A stretch of 63,893 nucleotides of DNA from Chara braunii. Its lineage: Eukaryota > Streptophyta > Charophyceae > Charales > Characeae. Below are positions 1 through 10,526 of this stretch, piece after piece; position 1 is the stretch's first letter; each line of letters opens with the position of its first letter. The DNA lies in contig BFEA01000884.1 in assembly GCA_003427395.1 (NCBI GenBank), forward strand, positions 3,903 to 67,795. The letters run 5' to 3'. Under the pieces are notes generated by a model that worked only from the letters and a program-made list of their open reading frames with translations, had not been told where the DNA came from and made no database searches. Both the position numbers and the translations under genes were made by a program.

Positions 1-310
1 GAGCCACTCCAAGCACCTACCCACCCCGCCACTCTAAGCACCTACTGACCCAGTGACTCGAAGCACCTACCGACCGAGCGACTCAAGCGCCTATCGAATC
101 AGCCACTCCAAGCACCTACTTACCGAGTCATTCCAAGCACCTACCGACTAGGCCACTCCAAGCACCTACACCCCGAGCCACTCCAAGCACCTACACACCG
201 AGTCACTCCAAGCAACTGCCCACCGAGCAAGTTGAGGCACCTACGGACCAAGCCAATCCAAACACCTATTGATCGAGCCACTTCAAGCACCTTCCCGACC
301 AAGCCACTCC
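1..310. repeat. ~25-bp minisatellite
   Basis: About twelve imperfect tandem units built on 'ccactccaagcacctac' followed by a variable 'cgaccgag' tail. The 'aagcacctac' core recurs every 25-27 bp. Units differ by point changes, so the array is old. It starts at or before the window edge. The short minus-strand reading frame through it is only the repeat translated. Confidence 0.85.
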
Positions 311-440
311 AATCGCATTCTTCTTTTCTTTCTCCTCTGTCTCTCTCTATCTGTTTCTCTCTATGTCTCTTCCTCCTCTCTCCCTCTCTCTCTCTCTGTT
401 TCTCTCTCCCTTTCTCTGTCTCTCTATGTGTGTTTCGTTC
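311..440. repeat. CT-rich low-complexity tract
   Basis: Pyrimidine-rich (TC)n-like sequence with runs such as 'tctctctctctctg', directly after the minisatellite. Overlapping Ser/Leu-rich and Arg/Glu-rich frames on the two strands come from composition and are not genes. Confidence 0.8.
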
Positions 441-1366
441 CTTAAATTTGTTAACAATGCTGAAATTTAGCAGTTGGTTTGGACCTAACTTTTGTTTTTT
501 TTTTCTTTGTTTTTTTTTTTTGCGGGCATTGCCCACACCACCCGCATCGCGGGCGCTTAGCTAGTCATTCACTTATTCATGCATACATCCAACTTAGTGT
601 CTAGTGCTCAAGTTGAGGCTCGCAACCCCAAGCAGCACTAGCCCACCCGGTCGTTCAACCATAGCGAGGGGTGTGTGTACCATCACTGTTTTCTCTCTTC
701 CTGACTTCTCATGCCTCTTGCTGCTCTGGACTTGTTTGTAACTGGTTGGATTAGGCTCCTAGGGAAGACGCTGCCTCATGCCTCTTTACCCATAGGTCCC
801 CTAACCTCTCTCGGGAACTCATGCCATAACTCATCCGACCGAGGGTCAATCACACATTTTACAAAACATATTTTGTCATAACTTCCCTCAATCCTGACAA
901 TCCCTTCCTCTTTCGCTTTTTCAAAACAGAGTCAACTATTCACAAGTCTCGTCTCAATCCCATCGATTCTCAAGTTTTCCAAAGGAGCAAGTACTTATGC
1001 GAAGTGGCTTTAGCTACTCAATGCTTTTCAGTTCGACGAGCAGTCCTGTTGCAGTTTGCTTCTAGGAGTTCAAATTGTAAGAACAACCTCATAGTCTTGT
1101 CTCATCTAAGTACCCCTATTCCTTTTGCTTTCCCTGAACAAAGTCGTCCTTTCACAGTTCTAGTCTCAAGCTCATCGATCCTCAAGTTCTTCTGAAGAAG
1201 CAAGTACTCATACAAAGTAGCACTAGCTACCGAACCCTTAGCCATTTCTAGACCAGAAAGCCATTCTGTTGCGGTTTATTTCTAGGAATTCAGATGCAAA
1301 AATCAACACCACAGTCTTGCATGTCCCGAGTACCCGTTCCCTCTTTTTTTTTTTGCTTTGCTATGA
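441..1366. other. No gene recognised
   Basis: Contains two T-runs near 486-531. A degenerate direct duplication covers roughly 925-1075 and 1130-1290, seen in paired phrases such as 'tctcaagttttcc'/'cctcaagttcttc' and 'ttgcttctaggagttcaaat'/'ttatttctaggaattcagat'. It may be the 3' untranslated or LTR part of element 1, but no matching LTR was found by eye. Confidence 0.4.
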
Positions 1367-2161
1367 CTAGTTCCTTTTACGTCCATTGTCCCCTTGTTGC
1401 TCAGTTGCCTTGTGATGGGCCTCCCTTGCCCGGGCATCCAATTCCCTCTGAATCCTTCTCTTCGTCCTTTGTAAGTCGACGAGCGCCCCTTCCGTGAGGA
1501 AGGTTGTTGGTGTTATCTCTTCCCCCCTGATCAATTTTTCCTGTGCTTTCAATACCCAATCGTGTCGCATGATACTAGTCCACTGGTTAAACCAGTGGTT
1601 ACAAGTTGGCCCAAACTCTCGTATCCATTTGTCATTCTCATCCTCTGGATCCTCATCCCTCGATCGTACTTCTTCCATTGGCGTTGTGACCTCTTCGGCC
1701 TCCTCCCCATTGCTGATATCTATAACCTCGTTGGGTTTTTCCTCATTCTCATCACTGTTGCCATCTCGAATGGGGCTACACTCTCCCTCCCGTTCCTCTG
1801 GCTTATGGGGGTGAGGCCTTTCATCACATACGTCATCATGTCATACATGTTGTTCATCACTTTCGACGCCCTCCCTGATAGGGCCCTGACTCTCTCCCTT
1901 GTCCGGTTCCTGCCTTTTTCCAGGGCTCGTATTCTCTCCCTCGCTTTCACTCTTAGATGGGACATATATCCCTTTCCCTTCTCTAAGAGGTGAGGGCCCC
2001 CTGGTTCCTTGTTTTCTTCCTCCCCTACTGACAACCAAGTTGAAGTCAAATCCCACATACAACTTTCTCTTTTTGGTACTTGGTTCCCCGGTTGGTCTTG
2101 GCCCTCGTTCCCCACTCGGCCTGTTGATGAAATTGCTGTCGTTCTCATTCCCAAATTCCAT
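1367..2161 (-). pseudogene. Element 1 post-pol ORF remnant (unknown protein)
   Basis: Two overlapping minus-strand frames lie downstream of integrase. The first (to 2161) is Gly/Ser/Arg/Glu-rich and begins with MEFGNEND. The second (1367-1678) is acidic then strongly basic, with 'CNHWFNQW' and a helical Arg/Glu tail. No known domain was recognised and no chromodomain is evident. It may be the degraded 3' part of pol or an independent accessory ORF. A frameshift separates the two parts. Coding is supported only by length and composition. Confidence 0.4.
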
Positions 2162-2560
2162 TTTTGTCTTTCTTGCTGCTTTCTTTTTCCCTAGTCCTGT
2201 GCATCAATAACAAAAAAACACGGCAGCCCCATATACACACATTCCCTCCCACTCCCCTTGCGAATTTGTAGGCTTTACTCCTCAGAACCCTCGCTCAACC
2301 CCATGAGATTGGTAATCGTCTCAGAGTGACATCGTAGGTGGATGCTCCGATTATCCCACAAAAACTATGATACATTGCCCCAGCACATAGGTACCCCATA
2401 TGGACAATCTCGCCATTATCCCACAAAAACTATGATACATTGTCGCAGAGCTCCCAACCCCATCCGTATTCAACCCAAGCAGTCACCCCATGCCCCAGAA
2501 AAAGGAGAAGACACAAAAAACAACCTCTGTAGTCATGATCATTTCCGCAGAGGGACGGTA
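2162..2560. other. Untranslated spacer with a 28-bp direct repeat
   Basis: Between the post-pol ORF and the integrase C-terminus. A 28-bp segment starting 'attatcccacaaaaacta' occurs at 2350-2377 and again at 2415-2442, 65 bp apart. No gene is seen. Confidence 0.5.
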
Positions 2561-3150
2561 CAAGAGTATGGTCCATCTGCCTGCTTTTCAAGTCGTCAAG
2601 TCCCCTGTTTCCTTGTCCTGAGCTTCTTGCAACCATTGCTCCACTGGGTCCCGACTTAGGAACCTGGCAAACCTCTGTCCCGGGATGACCCTTTTATTCC
2701 AGTACCATCAAGATCCTCAAGTTCGAAGGTGCTCAGCCCCACCCGCTTAGCAACCCGGTAGGGGCCTTTGAATCTCCTTCCCAGTTGTCCAGACCACGTG
2801 CTCTCAAGGGCCGAGTTCCTAACGAGTACCATTTCCCCCACCTGGAGTGGCTCCTTCCGGATATTTTTGACCTGGTCCCATCTTGCTTTGTCCCTCATTC
2901 GGCTATCCATCACTCACTTAACAACTTCTTTCAAGGCCTCCTCATTTCTAAGGACCTGTTGACATCGTGCCTCGATTAGTTCCTCTGTGGACATGTGTGG
3001 ATTGTCATCTAGCCTATTCCAGGTGGGTACCAATGCCTCCACCGGGAAATCAATCTCCCTTCTATACCAGAGTTCTGCCGAAATGCATCCCGTCGTTCTT
3101 TTCGGCGTCATGTTCTCTGAGAAGACTGCCTGCTTAAGGCACCGGGCCAA
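2561..3150 (-). pseudogene. Element 1 integrase C-terminal region
   Basis: Minus-strand frames 2914-3150 and 2656-2913 continue from the integrase core. The diagnostic part reads 'GEMVLVRNSALE' then 'GRRFKGPYRVAKR', the GPY/F-type module of Ty3/gypsy integrases. A frameshift near 2680 moves the last ~25 codons to another frame, where a plausible C-terminus ends near 2600. The module probably helps integrase multimerise and bind DNA. Confidence 0.7.
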
Positions 3151-3893
3151 TTCCCCAGGTCGTCAGCCGCCAACTTAGCAAGCGTGTTTTTCAAAGTCCG
3201 GTGCCCTCTTTCGACAGGCGCGTTGGCCTCAGGATGATACGACTCGATGATCCTGATAGGCACGCACAACATCTGAAACTTGCCTAACACTTCCTGGTTT
3301 ACGAACTCCGTCCCATTATCCGCTATGAATGTTCGAATGAAGGAGTGCCTTAGGTAGAAATCTTCTATCCAGTCAGCTATTCCCTTCCCCGTCTTTCTTT
3401 TAAGCGTCATCGCCTCTACGTAACCACTCAGGCTATCTCTTGCATCCAAGATGTACCTGTATCCGTCTGCTGATACAGGCATGACCACGAGATCGAGATG
3501 GACCAGATGCCCCGGCCCCAGCACCCGAGTAGGTCTAAGAGGTTCAAAGACATGCGCGAAGCTTTTTTCTTGGCAAATCAGGCACGTTTGACAGTAAATG
3601 GTCACCATACCCGCCATGCCAGACCAGAAGTAAAGCGGTGCGATTTTTGCAAGGGTCTCTTTCGATGACCGATGCCCTCCGGCTAGTCTATCATGCATTG
3701 CTTGTATTATGTCCAACTGCCTAGACCTTCCGCAGACAACTCGCCTAGGTGTCATTCCTTCTTCCTTCTTGAACAGGTGGCCGTTCCTCAGGACATACTT
3801 TTCAGCTTCCTCCCTTGCCTTGGGGCTGACTTCCAAAGGCTGCTTGTTCCCTATAAGTAGCAGGTCGATCTCTCGAAAGATTCCGTCATACAT
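3108..3893 (-). pseudogene. Element 1 integrase catalytic region
   Basis: A 261-aa frame with an HHCC zinc module ('HDRLAGGHRSS' followed by 'CQTCLICQ') and a DDE core. The visible catalytic positions are the first Asp in 'HLDLV', the second in 'IADNGTEF' and a Glu in 'EANAPVERGHRTLKN'. The encoded enzyme would insert element cDNA into chromosomes. The frame shifts near its C-terminus into the 2914-3150 frame. The sequence from the zinc module to the catalytic Glu is uninterrupted, so decay here is moderate. Confidence 0.85.
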
Positions 3894-4157
3894 TTGTACG
3901 AGGAAAAATTATTCTCCCTCCTGGTTCGTATCTCGCTTTTCCTGAGCTTGACTTACTAGATACTGCAGTTCCTTTCGTGTCCACGACTCTACTAGGCACA
4001 TCACGGCGTCCTGACCTCCTTCAACGGCCATCGCCATCAACTCCTCTTTCGGCCCCATTGTTGCCCCCCACAAATCCTTCTCATCTTTGCATCTAATCGC
4101 GGTGACTGGTCCTTCCCTTAGTTTAGCAACTATAGCAGGCGTCCCTCTTTCTAAAGT

Positions 4158-5040
4158 CTAGATCAGTAATTGCCCTGGCATGCAGGCCGGACTCATCATC
4201 TCGTTATCCACAGCGAGGGTTCCTCCCTCATATTCCAAGAAGGCGTCGATTGGTTCCGCATCCTCTATGTCATCCGGTGTGATGCAGACCCGACTTAATC
4301 CGTCCGCTTTGTTTCGGAGCCCTGGGATTCGCTCGATCTTGTAATCGAACTGCCAGATAAAGCCTATCCATCTCCCAACGGTCGGGTCTATAGGCTTGTA
4401 GTTCTTCAATGCCCCTGCGACGTTGGTCAGATCAATTCTCAGGATAAACCGTCTTCCGAATAGGTATGCCTGGAAGGTCTTAAGGCAATGTAGGATGACT
4501 AAGACCTCCTTTTTGAACTGGGAGTATCGTCGTTCTGCATAATTCAGGGTCCTGCTTTCGAATCTAATAGGCCTCTCTCTACCCTCCTCGCTCCTTTGTA
4601 TCGGAACACCTCCTACTGCCAAGGGTCCTCCATCGGTTTCCAGAATAAAGGGTCGTCCTACCTCGTCGTTGAAGCAGGGCGCTGCCAAGGTGACTTGATC
4701 GGAAGTCAAGACGTCTTTGAGGGTCTGAACCGCTGCTTCCCTATCCTCGGTCCACTCCATGGTCCCTCCTTCCCTAATCATCGCACGGATGGGCTCAGCT
4801 ATTTTGGCAAAACCTTTGATAAAGATCCTCCAGAATCCAACCACCCCTAGGAAGGCTCGTACTTCCATCGTGGTGCGCAGGGGTGTTGGCCATTGACAGA
4901 TCTTGTCTGTTTTTGTCGGGTCAGGCTTCCTCCCATAGGCCCCACAGCGAAACCCTAGTATGGTCACTTCTGGGACCGCTAGGATGCTCTTTGGCCCGCT
5001 TGCGGTGATATTATATACTAGGAACCGCTGGAGTAGGTCC
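4158..5040 (-). pseudogene. Element 1 RT thumb and RNase H
   Basis: The frame from 4967 begins after motif C with 'TILGFRCG' and 'VRAFLGVVGFWR', the usual gypsy RT-to-RNase H connection. RNase H follows, with 'PFILETDGGPLAVGG' where the first catalytic Asp lies, then 'FKKEVLVILHCLKTF' and 'GLRNKADGLSRV' for the later acidic and Asp positions. The domain would degrade RNA in the RNA:DNA hybrid. A region with stops (3900-4158) separates it from integrase. Confidence 0.85.
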
Positions 5041-5870
5041 TTGATATCCTGTAGGTGATCCTAGGCAAACTTCCGAACCCCCGGCTGGACCTCCGTCTCG
5101 TCTTTGTTTTGCGCCCCTTTTATAGGATTGTCATCTATATACGGCTCGCATTTTTCCAGGAACATGTCCCCAGCTACCGCAAGCATCCTCCTTTGTGCCT
5201 CTGCCACAACGTTCGTAAAGCCCATAAGGGTCACCTGCATCTACAGTTGCCCTACAGGGGTGTGTATGGCGGTGTACGATCTATCCCTGGCATAGAGCGA
5301 CAGTTGGTCATATCCTGAATATAAGTCTATCAAGGAGTAAATGAGCGGGCCAGCGTGAGATTCTGCCAGCAGGTCGGCTTGTGGAAGCGATCCCACATCC
5401 CGGATTGTCACTGCATTCAGCTTCTGCAAATCTTGGATCCACCTAAGCATCTTGTTAGGCTTCCGAAAAACGAACCATTTGTTTGCGTAGGGGGACGCGG
5501 TGGGTTCGACCACGAATGAATCTATCTTGGCTCTGAGCAGTTCGGTGACCTCCGCTGCTATTCTGAACTCGTAGGCAGGCCCTTTGTCATTCCAACACTG
5601 ATGTTCCACTGTGTGGATCCTACCGGGGGAAATTAACTTTGCATCCAGTCGGCCCTTCTGATGGTCGTTGAAAGCAAATGCTAGGTGAAACTCTTGGCAC
5701 GCTTCCCTTATCAGTTGGGTCTCTTCCATCGTTAGGAACCCATCTATCCCTATTTTCATGGTGTTTGCTACCTCATCAGGTACCCGATGCCCTTCGGTCG
5801 CTCGCCTCTCCCTTATTATCCGCAAAATTTCCTCTTCCTTCTCCATGGCCTCCTCCTCTGACATCTCCAT
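5041..5870 (-). pseudogene. Element 1 reverse transcriptase
   Basis: RT fingers and palm. 'NKWFVFRKPNKMLRWIQD' is the motif 1/2 region, 'YSLIDLYSGYDQ' is motif A with its catalytic Asp, and motif C is 'CEPYIDDNPIKG' with both Asp present. In-frame stops near 5240 and 5060 interrupt the palm, so the copy is dead as it stands. The NP after YIDD is unlike the 'YLDDILIF' of elements 2 and 4, so this is a different gypsy lineage. The lineage is not assigned. Confidence 0.85.
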
Positions 5871-6031
5871 TAGGATCGAAACTGGCTTAGCTTTCTTCCC
5901 TACTAGGTTGTACTTCCGAACACTTCCTTCCCGGATCGTTCTTCTAAAAAATGAACAGTCGGAATCGGCTGTGCTATCTCCGCAACGCGGGGTTGAACAC
6001 TGACTATCTTCCCGTTCAGACAGTAGCCCTT

Positions 6032-6337
6032 TCAGACCTCATCCTCGAATTTGGCAAGCGTTGCCGAGTCCACCCCTACCTTGTGGTACCTCATAACCGT
6101 GAGGAGTTGTAACAGGTTCGGAATTTCGATTGTTACCTCCGGCGTTTCCTTCCGGCACTCCTTCGGTTTAGGCAGACTAGCCCCAAGTTCGACTTCCGGC
6201 TCCCTCTCTGCCACCATGATCCCTAAGACCTCGTCTTCTTGCCTCCTATTCTTTAGTGGCAGACCCATCTTGATCCATTCCCTTTTGCTAAAAGCCTCCT
6301 CAATCATGATTTTCACCCTTTCTCTCATACCTTCCAT
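6032..6337 (-). pseudogene. Element 1 protease-RT linker
   Basis: A 101-aa frame between protease and RT starting 'MEGMRERVKIMIEEAF'. It is charged and helix-rich with no recognised domain. Its position and strand match the linker that precedes gypsy RT. A frame break separates it from the protease frame just upstream and from RT downstream. Confidence 0.55.
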
Positions 6338-6355
6338 TCGGGCGAATGCTCCTTT

Positions 6356-7276
6356 TCACGCACTATCCTCGAACGTTGGTGACCAAGTTGCCAAATTTCC
6401 CTTCGGAGGGTCCCCTCCGGTCCCAAGGAGTCGAAGAAGCTCTCCTCGGCCGGTCACTGGGTCCTCTATATCTACCATGTATGTGTCGTCGTGCAAGTGC
6501 ATGCCTATCATTTCTACGTTGGCGCACCATGGTCTCCCGAGGATTATGTCGTGGTCCATTTCCTCCATTACGGTCATCCGTTGAAATGACCAAATCGACT
6601 CCCTGACTCCAGCCTTGACCGCACACTTAGTGACAGAACCTGCGAACGAAATTTCTCCGCCGGCCGCCCGGATGCTCCCTGTTACTTCCTTGTTTACCGT
6701 GCAACCCATAATTGTCGCGAAGTCTCTCCGTATGAGGGTAATCTCGGCGCCTCCGTCCACTAGTGCGTTTGTGTGATAGGTCCCGATCTGGACCTTCAGT
6801 TTTCCTACGGGCAGTGCATGGAAGTTGAGTTTCGTCCCGGGAGGTGCCCTCATGACCTCGCCACCTTCTCGGTCCGGTAGGCTTAAGCGGATGTCTGCAA
6901 AGGCCTTTTCCAGGTCCTCCAGATACCCTGGAATCCTTTGGAGGTTAGCGACCCCTTGCGGTGCCTCAGCCTCCTCTATTTCCTGTTCCTGCGGTTTCAG
7001 AGCCTCTTCTACCTCTACGCGTTTGCGCGTTAGCAGTTGCCTAAGTCCCTTAAGCAATCTCGGGCTTGCTTGCAACATGGTCTGAAAGGATAAAGATACC
7101 ATAGTACCCAGCAATTTACTCAGAGTGTCGTCGATTTCTGGCATGGTCAAGATCGAAATTTGATACCTGAACTTCTTCTTTGTCGTCGCGGCTTTGTCTA
7201 CCGGTTCTTCCTCCCTTGTTTTCCCGCCGAGGCTCCCCGATCTCGGGCCCACCTTGATTTGCGCTGGTTCCCGCAA
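6356..7276 (-). pseudogene. Element 1 aspartic protease region
   Basis: A 306-aa frame with a retropepsin-like core 'TNALVDGGAEITLIRR'. The usual D-S/T-G-A triad reads D-G-G-A, so Asp is kept and the Ser/Thr replaced. 'HDIILGRPWC' downstream matches the hydrophobic-hydrophobic-G part of retropepsins. The enzyme would process Gag-Pol. The N-terminal ~150 residues look like a Gag-Pol linker. The D-G-G variant could be mutation or a lineage trait. Confidence 0.75.
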
Positions 7277-7691
7277 CCTCCTCCATTACCGTATCTCGGA
7301 TAAGTTTCTTTTCTGCCCCTGCCCCCCGAGTGGTGATGTTCATCCTATCTTGTCCATTACCTTCTAGGATGAAATTGATTTGTGCTTCGGGCCCCCGCGG
7401 CTGGTCCCAAACAATGTTCGCTACCGGCTCGGATTCTATGGCGGCTATATCCAGGTTATTCAGGATGATGACGGCACGCCGCATTCCGCCTGCCGAATTC
7501 CAGTTTATTCGCTCCCCCTGGGGCCCGAAAATTTTGCCCTTAAGGGACCTGCTGCATCTCTGTCTCATAATATCGTGGTTGAGTCTTGGGAAGGTCCGTA
7601 CAAAGTGACTGATCATCATGCAATATCGGCACTGTTCATTGGCCGGATCTTTTCTGCCGTATCCTAGGTTGGTTACTGCTGCCGGAACCAC
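7116..7691 (-). pseudogene. Element 1 Gag C-terminus with degenerate zinc knuckle
   Basis: Near its N-terminus the frame shows 'CRYCMMISHFVRTF', spaced C-x2-C-x4-H-x4-F. This is a CCHC knuckle whose last Cys has become Phe. Such knuckles bind genomic RNA in Gag. The frame follows gag and overlaps the protease frame (7116-7276), as expected of a gag-pol junction with frameshift. The remainder is basic and low complexity. Confidence 0.65.
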
Positions 7692-7730
7692 GGCCTCTTG
7701 GGGCGGGAGGGCAGGTCGGGATATTTGCGC

Positions 7731-9152
7731 CTACATTACCAATAGTGTATTTTCCACTCTTTCTATCTTATTATCGACTTCGTGCACCCGTTCGTGCAGA
7801 CTTTCTATCCCCTTCTTCACCTTGTCTCCCGTCTTTCCGGTCAAGTCTATGACCTCTCCTTCCTTAAGCAAGGCTAACGTCTCGGTTACCACCGTCTTCT
7901 CCACGAGCTCTGTTACCGTGCTGAAGTCTACGTCCCTCGTGAACTCAAACTTGTTGGTATGTTGATAGGCCGACAAAATTTTATCTTTGTCGAACTCGGA
8001 GAACTGTCTAAGGAAGTACTTGCTCATGATCCGGTCTGTTACCCCGGGAATTCGTAACGCCACTAGGGTGAATGCTCTCAGGAAGTCGTTGTAAGTCGCA
8101 TAGTTCTTCCTCTGTATGGCTACTAATTCGGCTTCTGTTGTTATTTTCTCCGCCTTTAGATACTTCCTTATCGTTTCATTTCGAGTCTCTTTCCAGGATC
8201 CACTGGGGCCGACGATGGTCATAATGTCCCTTCCTAAGCTTAGTGACACATGCTGCCCTAAGTGGTCCATCTTTTCTTCCTCACTCCATTTCAACAAGGT
8301 TGCTAGGTTCTCGTAGTCTATCAGAAATTTGGTGATGTTCGCCCCATCAAAGGTGAGCTTCTTCTTGGCATCCACGAGGTAGCCCTGATTTTTGTTCAAT
8401 GCCCGAGTGAGGGTGGATACTATTTTCTTGAGCCCGCCCTCGGAACTACCTGTTTCGCCCGCCGTACTCGTCCGCTCTCCTTCCTTGCTATCCTTCCACT
8501 TTTCTCTGACTGTTGTTGTTCCCTCCGGATCAAACCATCCTAATACCCTTTCTCTAAGACCCCAAAGTCCATCGCACCCCTTCATTATTTTTAGCGAGGC
8601 AGGCAAGCGGCTAGCACCACTGTCTATGGCAGGTGGGTTTGTAGCTTTTTCCGTTTCTACAGCCGGGGAGTCCCCCTTTTCCTTCCCTTTCTTGCTAGGC
8701 ATCCCCCTATGGCTACTATCCTTCCCTCCGTGCCTGATTTCGCCCTGGCTAGTCCTGCGCTCTTCTCGTAGCTCCTCTCCCGGAAGGACCTTTTCGTTCC
8801 CAGCCATCATTTCTTCAATAAGTCTCGCCTTATACTCTGCGGTTCGCTTTTCTATTTCTGCCAGCTTACGTAGTGCATCCGAGACTTTTGCTTTCTTGGA
8901 TATGATCCCATCTGAGTTTTGCGGACTCGACCTTTCGTTGTCCCTTCCTTCCTTATTTTCCTGAGATCCTCGTTTACTTCCCCCGGCCTTTTTCGAACTT
9001 TCCCCCGTCGAGAGATCCTTCCCGTCTTCCTTGGTCCCCTCCGGATTCGCTGATTCTCGGTCCCTTATTGACCCTTCGTTCCGTTCCACGCCCCTTTCTG
9101 TGCCCTGACTCCCTTTAATCCGCAGGTTCCCAGCCTCTTCTTCCGACGCCAT
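7731..9152 (-). CDS. Element 1 Gag, intact 473-aa frame
   Basis: The ATG at 9152 lies 12 nt after a predicted 3' splice site. Residues 1-230 are Glu/Lys/Ser/Gly-rich and probably disordered. Residues ~240-420 form a retrotransposon Gag capsid-like region: 'KLTFDGANITKFLIDYENLA', then 'DHLGQHVSLSLGRDI' and 'YNDFLRAFTLVAL'. The end is a short coiled coil ('VHEVDNKIERVENTL'). It would assemble cytoplasmic virus-like particles. There is no internal stop, in contrast to pol. Lineage within Ty3/gypsy is uncertain. Confidence 0.75.
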   Translation of the reverse strand: MASEEEAGNLRIKGSQGTERGVERNEGSIRDRESANPEGTKEDGKDLSTGESSKKAGGSKRGSQENKEGRDNERSSPQNSDGIISKKAKVSDALRKLAEIEKRTAEYKARLIEEMMAGNEKVLPGEELREERRTSQGEIRHGGKDSSHRGMPSKKGKEKGDSPAVETEKATNPPAIDSGASRLPASLKIMKGCDGLWGLRERVLGWFDPEGTTTVREKWKDSKEGERTSTAGETGSSEGGLKKIVSTLTRALNKNQGYLVDAKKKLTFDGANITKFLIDYENLATLLKWSEEEKMDHLGQHVSLSLGRDIMTIVGPSGSWKETRNETIRKYLKAEKITTEAELVAIQRKNYATYNDFLRAFTLVALRIPGVTDRIMSKYFLRQFSEFDKDKILSAYQHTNKFEFTRDVDFSTVTELVEKTVVTETLALLKEGEVIDLTGKTGDKVKKGIESLHERVHEVDNKIERVENTLLVM

Positions 9153-9164
9153 TCCTTCCTAACC

Positions 9165-9329
9165 CTGCACATGGAAAAAAAAAAAAAAAATTGCGAAACC
9201 GCCGGTCGTTCACAGCTTCCCTAGTTCCCAGGCCCTAAGGTCCTAATCTTTGCTATTTCCATATTTCCCGTCTTATATCAGTCGTGACGGCTTATCTGAC
9301 GTTTTCTTACTCTGCAGGGCGCAACTTAC
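9165..9329 (-). promoter_or_regulatory. Predicted 165-nt leader intron before gag
   Basis: On the minus strand the donor reads AAAG/GTAAGT (first intron base 9329). The acceptor is a 17-nt T run followed by CCATGTGCAG (last intron base 9165), just upstream of the gag ATG. 'GACTGAT' inside the intron could be a branch site. Splicing would not extend gag upstream, because a TAG follows the junction in the frame GGT-TAG. This would therefore be a 5'-leader intron. It is a sequence prediction only. Confidence 0.6.
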
Positions 9330-9614
9330 CTTTCTTCTGGCGGAAGGCTCGCTGCCGAGGTTCGGCGTTTTGTCGCTGTCGTGCCTCAGTTTTAAGGCGG
9401 TATCCAGGGTTGGCGGCTCTTTTTCTCGAAGATCGCCCTTTTTGCCTTTCCGAATCCCGGATACCCTTAGCGTCCTTAGTGGTGGCGGCCTTCCTAGTCC
9501 CTTCCTGCTATGTTCTGAGGCAGAATAGGACTCTGACCACTACCTTCCGCAAACGGTTAATCCCTCATTTTAATTTCCAGCCTTTACCTTAGTTGCCTTT
9601 TCCCGGTACTTTTC

Positions 9615-10223
9615 TCACACCGGTCCCTCATGCCTGTCCTGTTCGTCAGGCTCTTCGAACAGGTTAGCCACCCCCGCAAGGTAGTTTTCCCCCATTTCTA
9701 TCTCCCTGATAATTATTGGTTCGTACTCCTCAAACGCCAAGCGTGGTAACCCGAATATCAGGATTTCGATGAGTTCGAGTAGTTTACGAGCCCGATTTCC
9801 CCAAAACGGCCATTGCCTAACTGACACATCGTAAAACATTCCCGTCGTCTATGGCTGGAAGTGGTGGATCCAGACTAAGGTTGAGTCCACCAAGGCTCTT
9901 GCCCTCGAGAGGCTGCCGAACACCAGGTCTACCATGAAACGTGGTACTCGACATCGCAATCCTGTCATCGAGGCCCGAAACTCCCACTATCCTCCTACCT
10001 CCACCCGAGTTCTCAGTCCTACATTCCTTCTTCCCCGCACCCCCTGACCTATCCAGTTCACTATCCTGACAGCCCTTTGGAAGATTGGCAGCAGCCCATG
10101 TCCTAGTGCCATCTCAGTTCCTAGCATGTGCCACCCAATTTCCGGTACCCTCAAATCGGCATATAGATCGTCCCATGGCCCCCTATTGAACCTCATACCC
10201 CTCCATAAACTTTCTACCATCAT
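9615..10223 (-). pseudogene. Unknown ORF family, copy 1
   Basis: Two frames (9987-10223 and 9615-9839) carry the middle and C-terminal parts of a protein also seen in three neighbouring copies. The C-terminal part has 'WPFWGNRARKLLELIEIL' and ends 'YLAGVANLFEEPDEQD', matching 'GPF-G' and the '(Y/F)-x-x-x-(L/V)-x-x-L(F/Y)' ending of the others. The middle has 'LGTEMALGHGLL', like 'VLGTAPDSLF' in copy 4. A frame break lies between the two parts. The N-terminus is unclear and could reach 10456. No known domain was recognised. Confidence 0.55.
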
Positions 10224-10526
10224 AGGTCTGGTCCCTTCCCAAGGTCACAGCTCTCCATTCTGTGTCAATCCCTCGAACCAAGTAGCTTGCTAGAAGTGAC
10301 ACCTCTCATCCGTCTCCGCTTTCCGTGGGCGGTCGAGGGTGTGTGGGTCGTCGCGACATCCGGGCGCGTCTCACTGCCATTGTTGGTTAGCGGTTCCCTG
10401 CACAGTTTAAACAGCAAGCGAGCTCTGCTTATTTCATCCATTCCTTCAACCCCCACCTGGGCAACTCCCCGATCCTTAACCCGCCCTGATTTTCTTCCTT
10501 ACTCCTATTTTCTTTCCTTTCTCTTT

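Noticed and set aside
1-536. Arg/Glu-rich minus-strand and Ser/Leu-rich plus-strand frames
   Set aside because: Translations of the ~25-bp minisatellite and CT tract.
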